Under the pieces are notes generated by a model. It was given only the letters and a program-made list of their open reading frames with translations, had not been told where the DNA came from and ran no database searches. From Helianthus annuus (taxonomy: Eukaryota > Streptophyta > Magnoliopsida > Asterales > Asteraceae), in NCBI RefSeq assembly GCF_002127325.2, contig NC_035433.2, forward strand, positions 148,626,435 through 148,690,434: 64,000 bases of DNA, given 5' to 3'. Shown here piece after piece: positions 10,613 through 18,836 of this stretch; position 1 is the stretch's first letter; every line of letters starts with the position of its first letter. A program made the position numbers and the translations under genes.

Positions 10613-11176
10613 CAGTCTGACCAATTGGACTAGTCTGATCGAACTGATCCGTTCGGAAGCCTTTTGATCCCGTTTTTGGTGCGATTTCGACGGTTTAAGC
10701 CATATTTTTATATATTTATATAATTATTAATTTATTTATTATAATTAATCACAAAAGGGCCGTATATACGTATTTATGTATCCAATTCTCAGTGCGGTGA
10801 TCGAGTTACGCGTGCCTTCGAGTGCGTTCTTCGATGTGATGTGCCACAATGATTATCGGGGCACCACTTACTCATATTGCCATCATCGTCATGACGGTTA
10901 GAGTCATAGTACTCACCCGATAACCCTCGTTAGCGTTGATTACTCACATTTTGACACCTCACGCTCATCGAGAAGGGTAGTTTAGGCCCTTATTCGACAT
11001 CGTCGCGAGTGTTATGCAAAAATAGGTTTGTAATAGCGATAGAATATGCGTAATTATTCGATTGTACTTCGATTTAGCGATATAATTGATATAGTTACAT
11101 TATGATCCGAATCTCCGGTGCTAGGCGTAACGAGTGTATCGAGTAGTAACAACGCACGAAGGTGCGGGTTGTTACA

Positions 11177-11209
11177 GTATCCCCTCCTTTAGGAAATTTC
11201 GTCCCGAAA
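11177..11209 (-). promoter_or_regulatory. Element C polypurine tract and TTCGGGACGAAAT box
   Basis: On the minus strand, TTTCGGGACGAAATTT is followed by an A/G-rich tract (AAAGGAGGGGATAC) that ends at the 3' LTR. The same box-plus-purine layout precedes the 3' LTRs of B, E and F, which ties C to the Tekay-like group even though it has no pol. Confidence 0.8.
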
Positions 11210-13419
11210 TTAATCCAATAGTAAGGTCGTAAGGGTTGATGCGATTGATGGAAGGGATTAATAGCGTCTAGACAACGAGCGATTGATTACGATTTGACGA
11301 GTGAGAACGGAGAGAAGATACGATTCGATTAGTTAAAAGTGATAACACACACAAAAAGCAATTCCATAGCGTTTTAAACTTACCAATACTCGATTAATCT
11401 TCGAAGTTATTTAGGAAAATCTCCTCATGGCGCGGCGTTGACTGTATCGATGTCCACCCCAGCGCTATGGGGAGGGTTTTTGTTAGTTGATAATAGGTTT
11501 TGAGTTTTTACATTTTAAAAGAATCAGGTGGCAAAATGAGTTTTAAGAAAACTTTCCTACAACGTGGGTTCGAGCGGAACTCGACTGCCGAACCCTCGTT
11601 CTCGGGAAGATTCATGTCGGTCATTGCAAAGGTTTTTAAGAAAAAAAAATTGGACTTATGAAATTTTCATTGGGCACGGAGCCAAACTGATTCAATGTTT
11701 TCTCCATGTTGTAAGGAATTTCATTTGTCCAACGGTTTTTAGTAAAAATTTTATAAAAATAGGTTTTCCTTAATACTATGGAAAAATAACTTACATCGGG
11801 CCCCACGTGGCACCTTCCCACAAAAGTTCGTTAATATGGTTAAAACACTTATATATATGAAGTACCAGCGGCGTATCCACCATGCTTTACCCATATTAAC
11901 TCTGTTTCATGAGGCAGTGTCATGCGTGCTGATAAGACACAGATAGAATTTCGATTCCCTTGATCCTAGCGATGAGGTGCTAGACCGAGTTTTGAATAAA
12001 AATAAGTTGGATGCAAACCAAGCGTAGGCAGCGGGTGCGAGTAGTCCGGTCGCACAACGCTGATATGGTATGCTTGGTTGGGCAACGAATGACACGATTT
12101 TGATTCGGGTAAATGAGATTTCGATTTGATTCCACACGAAGTTCGCATGGCACGTTTCCACAAGACTTGCTAATATGACAAACACCATGTTTCCATATTA
12201 GTCTTATCTTGTGAAGCAATGTCATGCACCCTAACATTACACCACCTGCGATGACCTCCAAGTAACATTCGAACATCGATAGACAATAGATTTCAACAGA
12301 TTGATAAGCGACGATTGTTGCGTTGCGAGTGATAGGCGATTGATTGAACTGATTACACCACGAATAGTACTAAGGCTAGCCCACACGGCCTTTTTCCACA
12401 AAGTCAACTAATATGGTCAAAACATCACCATGTTTCAACCTTGTTAGTTTCGTCTCGTGAAGCGAGGTCTTGTGCGCTAACATGACACGTAGAATGCGTG
12501 CATTGATAAGTAATAGCGAACCATGATAAGAGTATCGAGTTGGTGGATTAGGTGCGAGGCGCGTTAATAGTGGAAGGCGGCGAGTGATTGTCGATACCCG
12601 TCTAGCGAATCCACAATAGACGATCCACACCAGCTGATAGAAGTTCACACAATTGACAACAACTAGCGTTAGAGATTTCTAGACAAACACATGATGCGAT
12701 TGCGATTTCGAGCCACTTATCGAATGATTTGATTGCGAGATTGATCCGGCAAAACTGCGATTAAGTTGCGTTCTAGACTTTACGACCAGTCTCGCGTTGC
12801 TCCAATTGCTCTTCGGGGTGAACTTACCTAAGTTCATCGATGTGGCAATTTGTGTACGCGGACTTACGAGAAGCCTCGCAGTGATGCGGTTTAGTTTTGT
12901 TACGCCTTGTGATTGATGGTAGAGTGTCAAATTAACCATAATAGTATAATAGGTCTAATAACGTCCAACTCCACATGGCACTTTCTTCACGAAGTTTCGG
13001 TAGTATGGTAAAGCGTACCCCCGCGTCACCCCTACTACTTATGCCCCGTGCTTTGGTGTCACACTTTGTTGACACGGCCTTGACCGTGCTTTTAAACGTT
13101 ATGGCACCATTAGAACTTCACTACGATCTCCGTGCACTGACCAAGATAATCCCGTGTGCACCCGTGATTAGTTGTCCCTTGCACGTATACCGTACCTCGT
13201 TCTAAGAGTGTTATAGGGATAAAATACATGATATAGTACATAGTGCTAGCGTCTAGATAGTGCTCGATTGTAAGAGAAATAGAATCCACACACGATGATA
13301 TATGAAATAAGTTCCAGAAATGATAGCGATAAGTCGGATTATTACAACAACATTAGGATCAAAATAACGTTGTTGTGGATACTTGCGGAGACGGCGGTTG
13401 CTGATGACTTCCTTCCAGG
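11210..13419 (-). other. Element C non-coding 3' region with degenerate 110-bp repeats
   Basis: No RT, protease or integrase motif is visible on either strand. At about 11805-11940, 12143-12240, 12378-12490 and 12968-13070 a degenerate repeat recurs. It has the layout of a CACGTGGCAC-like start, then TTCCACAAA, GCTAATATGG, CACCATGTTTC, and finally GTGAAGC.ATGTCATGC. Short open frames here (12376-12648, 12679-12939, 11907-12276 minus) are not recognised. Confidence 0.6.
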
Positions 13420-14550
13420 TCACGGTCTTGTACGGCACTGCGACGTATAATGCCCATACCAGTTGCAATTTGCGCAATAGCGACATTTTGCTTCTAGCGG
13501 GTGATGATACGTGCATGTGAAACACAGGGGATGAGATCCATTGTAAGCGCGTTGTGACTGAACTGGGACTGATCGGAGAGGTTCGGGTTGTGGCAGTCCA
13601 GTTGTTGAGGAGTCTGGGCTCACGGTCTTTCGTTTGCGGCTAGGTTGGGCTTCCTGAGTTGATGCGGCGTCGTCTTCGGATTCGCCTGACGATTTAGCGG
13701 AGGCATCGTCGGAGTAATTCTTAGAAGAATCCTCCGAGGAGCTGTCAGATGATCCATCGACTGATTCTCCAGAGGAATCGTCGGACGAGTTGATGATGAT
13801 TGCTTGATGAGCTCGTTTGACAGGCTTCTTGGAGAAGAATCCGTTTACGACTCGTTTGCTGTTGAGCTCTGCGGCTAGACGGTAGGCTTCTTCGATGGTA
13901 GTAGGTTTTGCAGCTTCGACAAAATCACCCACACACCCTGGTAAGCCACGAATATACTTCGCGATAGCTTTCTTCGGAGTGTCGACTTGACTTGGGCAGA
14001 TTATGCTGAGCTGTTTGAACCTTGCTGTATAGCTCGCATTGTCACCTTCGGTTTGCTTGATTTCCCAGAATTCGTTCTCTAGCTTCTGGACTTCGTGAGG
14101 GGGACAATATTCTTCCTTCATGAGTTCCTTCAGCTCACCCCATGAGAGGGCGTAAGCTGCGGAGATCCCACGTTTGTTGCGTTCGGCGGTCCACCAATCG
14201 AGTGCTCGGGATTGGAATACTCCGGTGGCGCAAGTAGTTTGAAGGTCCTCGGGGCACCCACTCTGACGAAGGGTAACCTCGATGGCATCGAACCACTGGA
14301 GTAATTGAGAAACATCTCCTTCACCCGTGAAAGGCATCGGATCACAGGCTTTGAAGTGTTTGTAGAGGAATGCAGATTCCGTCTTGACGTCTTCCGGGGC
14401 TCGAGAGTGGCTTTGAGAGTGCACTTGCGCGACAATTTGAGGAATGAGCTTGACCACTTCCTTGGTCACAATTGAGGCAATCCTCTTATCGGCGCGTCGT
14501 TGGGCTCTTCTCCTAGCTACTCGTCTCGAGATCGAGTTGTTGGAAGGCAT
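13420..14550 (-). CDS. gag: Element C Gag protein with CCHC zinc knuckle
   Basis: This 376-residue protein begins MPSNNSISRRVARRRAQRRA, with a strongly basic start. Residues 65-230 form the retrotransposon Gag core: FKACDPMPFTGEGD, then LDWWTAE (the WW pair after the conserved acid) and WGELKELMKEEYCP. An acidic Ser/Asp-rich stretch follows at 250-300 (SSDDSSGESVDGSSDSS). The C terminus carries one intact CCHC knuckle, CANCNWYGHYTSQC. The frame is unbroken, and the protein ends right after the knuckle with no protease fused. Gag would form the particle that packages the element RNA, and the missing enzymes must come from elsewhere. Codon-level integrity agrees with a recent insertion. Confidence 0.88.
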   Translation of the reverse strand: MPSNNSISRRVARRRAQRRADKRIASIVTKEVVKLIPQIVAQVHSQSHSRAPEDVKTESAFLYKHFKACDPMPFTGEGDVSQLLQWFDAIEVTLRQSGCPEDLQTTCATGVFQSRALDWWTAERNKRGISAAYALSWGELKELMKEEYCPPHEVQKLENEFWEIKQTEGDNASYTARFKQLSIICPSQVDTPKKAIAKYIRGLPGCVGDFVEAAKPTTIEEAYRLAAELNSKRVVNGFFSKKPVKRAHQAIIINSSDDSSGESVDGSSDSSSEDSSKNYSDDASAKSSGESEDDAASTQEAQPSRKRKTVSPDSSTTGLPQPEPLRSVPVQSQRAYNGSHPLCFTCTYHHPLEAKCRYCANCNWYGHYTSQCRTRP

Positions 14551-15725
14551 CTAGACAGAAGGATTCGGAATGAGATTCGATCATAATGATTTTTTTTTGA
14601 GCTTTTGATGCGATTTGATTCGATCAAAACTTGGTATAGAATTTAATTAAACACATAGGAGCCACATAGGTAAATTCTAGATTCCTAAACTCTCACATAA
14701 TTGATTCGTTTTGTATTTAATACATATAGATATAGTTGTAGGTTACACATAGATATTGATTTAGAATTTGCGAGGACGCGACGAGAGAAATGGCGTAAGC
14801 GAATTCGAGTACTTAGGCGTTTGTTTTGTTGCGATCATTCGGTCTTTGTTTTAGATTGCGATGGCTGTGCAAGTTGTGCGCTTTGTAAATCTAGGATCGT
14901 AAATCCGATAAATCGAGAAATCGATAAATCGTAAAGTTTAAATTCGAAAACACCTAAACGTAATCGATACCATAAACGTAACAGCTTAGATAGAATGCCT
15001 TGGGTGTTTAGGCGTTGACTACCCAAGTAACCCGACTATAACCAACAGGTTCGGGCATACGCGTTGACCTAGAGGACTCATGCTTCCACTGGGATGCAGC
15101 TCCTGACATTCGTCTCTCTAGTCTTCGCACAGCCTGAGTCGTTGTTATGGTCGTGTCCTTGGTGAGAGCTTTTGTAAACCATTTTATAGAGTGGAACAGT
15201 TGATTAAGGTATGGGTTTCACCCCTGGCTTAACAACTTCGTTCCCATTTGTGGTTGTGCTCATCGAATAAATCCGAGAGTTCCACCAGAATTTCGAAATG
15301 GAGACCTTTTGTCGAGATGTGGATGTCACTCCTAGCTCAACAAAGAGTTCTCGTGCTAGAGAAATACGCTGAGTGAGTGATCCTATCGAGAGTTATTGGT
15401 TTTCACACCTGGTCTCGACTAGATCACTCGGTTTTGTTATGCGAGTAGTTTTGAAAACATGTGTATTGTGTCAGCCTTAGGAAAGGCTAAGTAACCTTCT
15501 AGCCTTAGGAAAGGCTCTTTGTGTGAAGCTGTAGTATGCAGTGTTCACACAATAGTTGTAACTTTTCAACAAATTCGATCGAGAGTAGCAAGTTGGCCCA
15601 AACAAACCCTAACGAGTTCGTAAGAGTCGGCCTGTTGGTACTTAGACTATAGACTAGGTCACTTTCATAAGACATCGACCCGGACTAGGTCGAGTCTCAA
15701 ACTTTGCCTAATTCCCTATAGTTAT
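14551..15725 (-). other. Element C 5' leader with hairpin repeats
   Basis: This is 1.2 kb of non-coding sequence between the PBS and gag (minus strand). It holds two copies of the hairpin word AGCCTTAGGAAAGGCT (15473-15488 and 15501-15516). Several degenerate repeats with the theme 'GAGTGGTTTTCACCCCTGGC..AACAA' lie at 15190-15420. No open frame of note. Confidence 0.6.
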
Positions 15726-15738
15726 GGCTCTGATACCA
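15726..15738 (-). promoter_or_regulatory. Element C primer-binding site, tRNA-iMet type
   Basis: On the minus strand, TGGTATCAGAGCC follows the 5' LTR end (TGTGACA) after a short spacer. It is complementary to the 3' end of initiator tRNA-Met. Confidence 0.9.
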
Positions 15739-15741
15739 ATC

Positions 15742-16245
15742 TGTCACACCCCAATCGATGGCGGAATCATCGGGGCGCGGCACTAGGCGAATCAGATTGC
15801 TCAAGAGAATCCATAACAACTATATTGCGATAATATTTATTACATTTGTCATCCCATACTAACAAACAATACAATCACGTAAGTCATCACAGATTTCTTG
15901 TCCTCTCGAACAATTCAAATCCGACAACCTAGATTTTAGATGAGTTTCACATCATCGTCATGACGGTTAGAGTCATAGTACTCACCCGATAACCCTCGTT
16001 AGCGTTGATTACTCACATTTTGACACCTCACGCTCATCGAGAAGGGTAGTTTAGGCCCTTATTCGACATCGTCGCGAGTGTTATGCAAAAATAGGTTTGT
16101 AATAGCGATAGAATATGCGTAATTATTCGATTGTACTTCGATTTAGCGATATAATTGATATAGTTACATTATGATCCGAATCTCCGGTGCTAGGCGTAAC
16201 GAGTGTATCGAGTAGTAACAACGCACGAAGGTGCGGGTTGTTACA
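15742..16245 (-). repeat. Element C 5' LTR with a 2.14-kb internal deletion
   Basis: Compared with the 2646-bp 3' LTR, this copy keeps the first part (to GATGAGTTTC at about 15950) and then jumps to CATCATCGTCATGACGG. It therefore lacks the sequence equivalent to about 8739-10879, including both tandem arrays and the TATA box. One extra A sits at the join. Reverse transcription normally makes both LTRs identical, so the deletion happened after insertion or during an aberrant final step. Confidence 0.9.
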
Positions 16246-16390
16246 CACGGTCATGCATCCAACGGCACGACCGTGCAGTCCCTACGACGTGGGGGCACTG
16301 GCAGTGCACCAGCCAGTGCACTGGTTTTCTCGGAAACGCACGACCGTGCGATTAGGTGCACGACCGTGCACCACTGTGCGTCGGCCAGCT
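16246..16390. promoter_or_regulatory. Element B LTR palindrome cluster (GCACGACCGTGC)
   Basis: Words include GCACGACCGTGC (twice), CGCACGACCGTGCG, GCACGGTCATGC and GGCACTGGCAGTGCACC. They are all short inverted repeats with CpG in the arms. The same cluster is at about 23175-23310 in the 3' LTR. Element C is inserted in the first of these words. A 21-bp tandem repeat follows it. Confidence 0.8.
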
Positions 16391-16957
16391 TCGCGTAGGC
16401 AGTAAGATAAGGCGTCGGGCAAAACGGGTAAAAGCAAGGGGCGTCGGCGACGGCCATAGGGGCGTCGGCGACGGCCCCTAAAGATGTTAAATTGCTGCTA
16501 AATCATTTTTGTTGTCCGAAACGCTAAAACTTGCGAAACTTTTTAACCGTTTACCCGTTTAACCTCCCGTTTCTTCCTACTTGCTTGTAATTTCGTAATC
16601 CTCGATTTCTCTAGGTGGTTTTAACACACCTTTTCATTTATTTCATTGGTCAAGGACCATAATACTAACATAGGGTTAAAATCCTCAGTTTTTCAGGTTC
16701 TCTAGTAGATGGGTGATGATCAGGCAGGAGCAACTGAACCGAACACTCTATCAAACGCTTCCGCACATGATCTTATGTTTTAAAAACTATGTAAACATTT
16801 GTGGTCAACGACTCAATTATGGTTTTGTACAAACAATACATGTATGTTGTGTCTAGTTATGGTCTAGAATATTAAAATATTTTGTAAACACTAAATTTTT
16901 GGCATCAAGTGTAAGGTTCCACGTTATTAAATCTAGTACTTTAAACTGATTGTCACA
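16251..16957 (+). repeat. Element B 5' LTR, second part
   Basis: It continues the 5' LTR after element C and ends at TGTCACA (16951-16957). It has two copies of the 21-bp unit ATAGGGGCGTCGGCGACGGCC, where the 3' LTR has three (about 23370-23430). One other difference was noticed, in CTGGTTTTCTCGG. Confidence 0.93.
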
Positions 16958-16960
16958 AGT

Positions 16961-16974
16961 TGGTAATCAGAGCT
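16961..16974 (+). promoter_or_regulatory. Element B primer-binding site, tRNA-iMet type with one extra A
   Basis: TGGTAATCAGAGCT lies 3 bases after the LTR. It matches the tRNA-iMet type site except for one inserted A (TGGTATCAGAGC is usual). Confidence 0.75.
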
Positions 16975-17079
16975 CAAGGTTGCCAATAAGTGTTCGGTTC
17001 AAGCTTGATCAAGCATCCGGTAAGAGTTAACCGTTTAAGTAGAAATTAGAGAATATAGAAATAAATCATGAACAAATAT

Positions 17080-17310
17080 GCATGAAAAGAGTGTGTAAAC
17101 ACACTCAAATACAAGAAAAGCATGAAACAAGAACAATAGAACCAAGAGTGTGTAAACACACTCAAACACAAGAAAGGCATGAAACAAGAATGATGGAGTC
17201 AAGTTGTGAACTTGATCGAATCAAAGCAAGAGTGATTAAATCAAGTTGTGAACTTGATCGAATCAAAGCAAGAGTGATTAAATCAAGTTGTGAACTTGAT
17301 TGAATCAAAC
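17080..17310 (+). repeat. Element B leader tandem repeats (57-bp x2 and 42-bp x3)
   Basis: A 57-bp unit starting GAGTGTGTAAACACACTC occurs at 17089 and 17146. A 42-bp unit starting TCAAGTTGTGAACTTGAT occurs at 17199, 17241 and 17283. Both units start with a short hairpin (GTGTGTAAACACAC; CAAGTTGTGAACTTG). Both periods are multiples of three, so a 73-codon frame (17082-17303) stays open, but it shows no domain and I do not call it a gene. Confidence 0.85.
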
Positions 17311-17372
17311 AAGTAAAACATGTGTTATAAATGGAATGTTTAACAACTTATGTAAACATTTCAGAAACAGAG

Positions 17373-18836
17373 ATGGCAGATAAAGGTAATGACGATGCGG
17401 TGCCAAGAGTCACCGAGCAAATGAGGGAAGTGATTGCCGAAGAAGTTGGAAAGGCGATCGAAAACAGTTTGTCAAACTTCATTGATAAAATTCAAAACAA
17501 GGTTTTATCAGTGGTAGAAGAGAGAATCAAGAAGCTAGAGGATAATTCCATTGTGGCAAAAGAAAAATCAGGAGGACGAAAGCCTTGTTCATACAAGGAG
17601 TTTATGGCTTGTAAACCACCCATATATAATGGGGAGGTTGATCCCATTGTGTGCCAACGATGGATAGGAGATATCGAGGGAGTATTCGAGAGAACTCATT
17701 GCGATGAGAATGACTACGTAGCTTATGGTACGGGTCAATTAAGAGGTCAAGCGAAGGACTGGTGGGATAATAAAAAGAAGGAGATTGGAAGCGAAGCGGC
17801 TAAGGCCATGACATGGGAGGAGTTTAAGACGCCGTTTCTTAAACACCACAGTCCCAAAGCGGTTATAAACAAGATCAAGGAAGAGTTCATGCAACTCAGA
17901 CACAAAGGTGAATCCATAGACAAGATCACGGGGATGTTTATGGATAAGATGAAGTTCTGTGATGATTTGATAACAAATGAAGAGCAAAAGGTCTATTACT
18001 ACCATAACATGCTAAGCGCGGAATATAGGGAGTTCATAACCCCTTCAAAGTACGAGACCCTTACCGAGATTGTCAATGCCGCTCGGGAAAGGGAGATCGA
18101 GCTGAAAAAGAGTATTGAGCGGCGTGAACGAAGGGCACAAGACGTAAATCCAAGCCCTACCAAGAAAGCAAGAACGAATGAAACAACGAAGAAATCAGAT
18201 ACAAAGGGTAGTACACCCAGTTGCAAAATCTGTGGCAAGAATCATAAGGGTGAATGTCGCTTCAAAGATAAGCCCTGTCCCATATGTCGAAAAACGGGAC
18301 ATATGGCTATATCGTGCCCGGAGAAAGTGACCGTTTGTTACAACTGTTACCGAACAGGTTACAAAAGATCGGAGTGCCCTGAACTGGTGGGAAAGAAAGA
18401 AGGGCAAGACTCGAAAGGTGAAGCCTCAAAAGCCAAAGCAAGATCTTTCCAATTGACCGCTGCTGAAGCAAAGGTCGAACCTGACGTGGTCTCAGGTATA
18501 TTCACTGTAAATTCAATTCCCGCACGTGTGTTATTTGATACTGGTGCAAATAAATCCTTTGTTTCATATGGGTTTATTCGGCACCCTTCATTTGTTCTAA
18601 CAAAATTACCTATGCCTTTAGAAGTAGAGATAGGTAATAACAAAAGCTTTCTTGTTTGCGATGTATGTAAAAACTGTACAATGAACATTGATGACGAGGA
18701 ATACGCAATAGACTTGATCCCGATGTCGATGGGAGAATTTCAAGTGGTAGTGGGAATGGATTGGCTATCCCGTTACCACGCGAAGGTGGTTTGTTTCCGA
18801 AAGGAAATAAAACTAACGTCTCCTAGCGGAAAATAA
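17373..18836 (+). CDS. gag: Element B Gag-protease
   Basis: The frame is open from 17331. I prefer the start MADKGNDDAVPR at 17373 because it resembles the starts of related Gag proteins. Counting from 17331, residues 85-250 are the Gag core (CKPPIYNGEVDP, AKDWWDNKK, MTWEEFKTPFL). Zinc knuckles follow: CPICRKTGHMAISC at 316-329 is canonical. CYNCYRTGYKRSEC at 336-349 has Tyr where the zinc-binding His should be. An aspartic protease follows at about 390-490, with the catalytic motif LFDTGANKSF. The frame ends in TAA at 18834-18836, just after the protease. The RT-integrase part continues in the same frame after this single stop. Confidence 0.88.
   Translation: MADKGNDDAVPRVTEQMREVIAEEVGKAIENSLSNFIDKIQNKVLSVVEERIKKLEDNSIVAKEKSGGRKPCSYKEFMACKPPIYNGEVDPIVCQRWIGDIEGVFERTHCDENDYVAYGTGQLRGQAKDWWDNKKKEIGSEAAKAMTWEEFKTPFLKHHSPKAVINKIKEEFMQLRHKGESIDKITGMFMDKMKFCDDLITNEEQKVYYYHNMLSAEYREFITPSKYETLTEIVNAAREREIELKKSIERRERRAQDVNPSPTKKARTNETTKKSDTKGSTPSCKICGKNHKGECRFKDKPCPICRKTGHMAISCPEKVTVCYNCYRTGYKRSECPELVGKKEGQDSKGEASKAKARSFQLTAAEAKVEPDVVSGIFTVNSIPARVLFDTGANKSFVSYGFIRHPSFVLTKLPMPLEVEIGNNKSFLVCDVCKNCTMNIDDEEYAIDLIPMSMGEFQVVVGMDWLSRYHAKVVCFRKEIKLTSPSGK

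Larger units (their letters stand above)
8531..11176 (-). repeat. Element C 3' LTR (full length, 2646 bp)
   Basis: The two ends (8531-8738 and 10880-11176) are repeated in the short 5' LTR at 15742-16245 with one visible substitution (CCAACCGATGG against CCAATCGATGG). The middle holds two CGATCG-centred tandem arrays and a TATA box on the minus strand. All open frames across it (9246-9431, 9440-9667, 10294-10667) are translations of the arrays. Confidence 0.93.
8531..16245 (-). mobile_element. Element C: gag-only Ty3/gypsy derivative (TR-GAG-like) inside element B 5' LTR
   Basis: Read on the minus strand, LTRs start TGTAACAACCCGC and end GGGGTGTGACA. The target-site duplication is CACGG (8526-8530, 16246-16250). 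The 3' LTR is 8531-11176 (2646 bp) and the 5' LTR is 15742-16245, only 504 bp because its middle is missing. A tRNA-iMet-type PBS and a polypurine tract are present. The only recognisable gene is gag (13420-14550), with no protease, RT or integrase in the 2.2 kb behind it. It must be mobilised in trans, probably by a chromovirus. Confidence 0.92.

Noticed and set aside
9440..10667. Open frames of 64-100 codons over the CGATCG arrays
   Set aside because: They only translate the tandem units (for example repeated CSIDQLFDR), appear on both strands and are absent from the deleted LTR copy.
15726..15738. tRNA gene signal at TGGTATCAGAGCC sites
   Set aside because: These match only the 3' end of initiator tRNA-Met next to LTR ends, so they are primer-binding sites, not tRNA genes.
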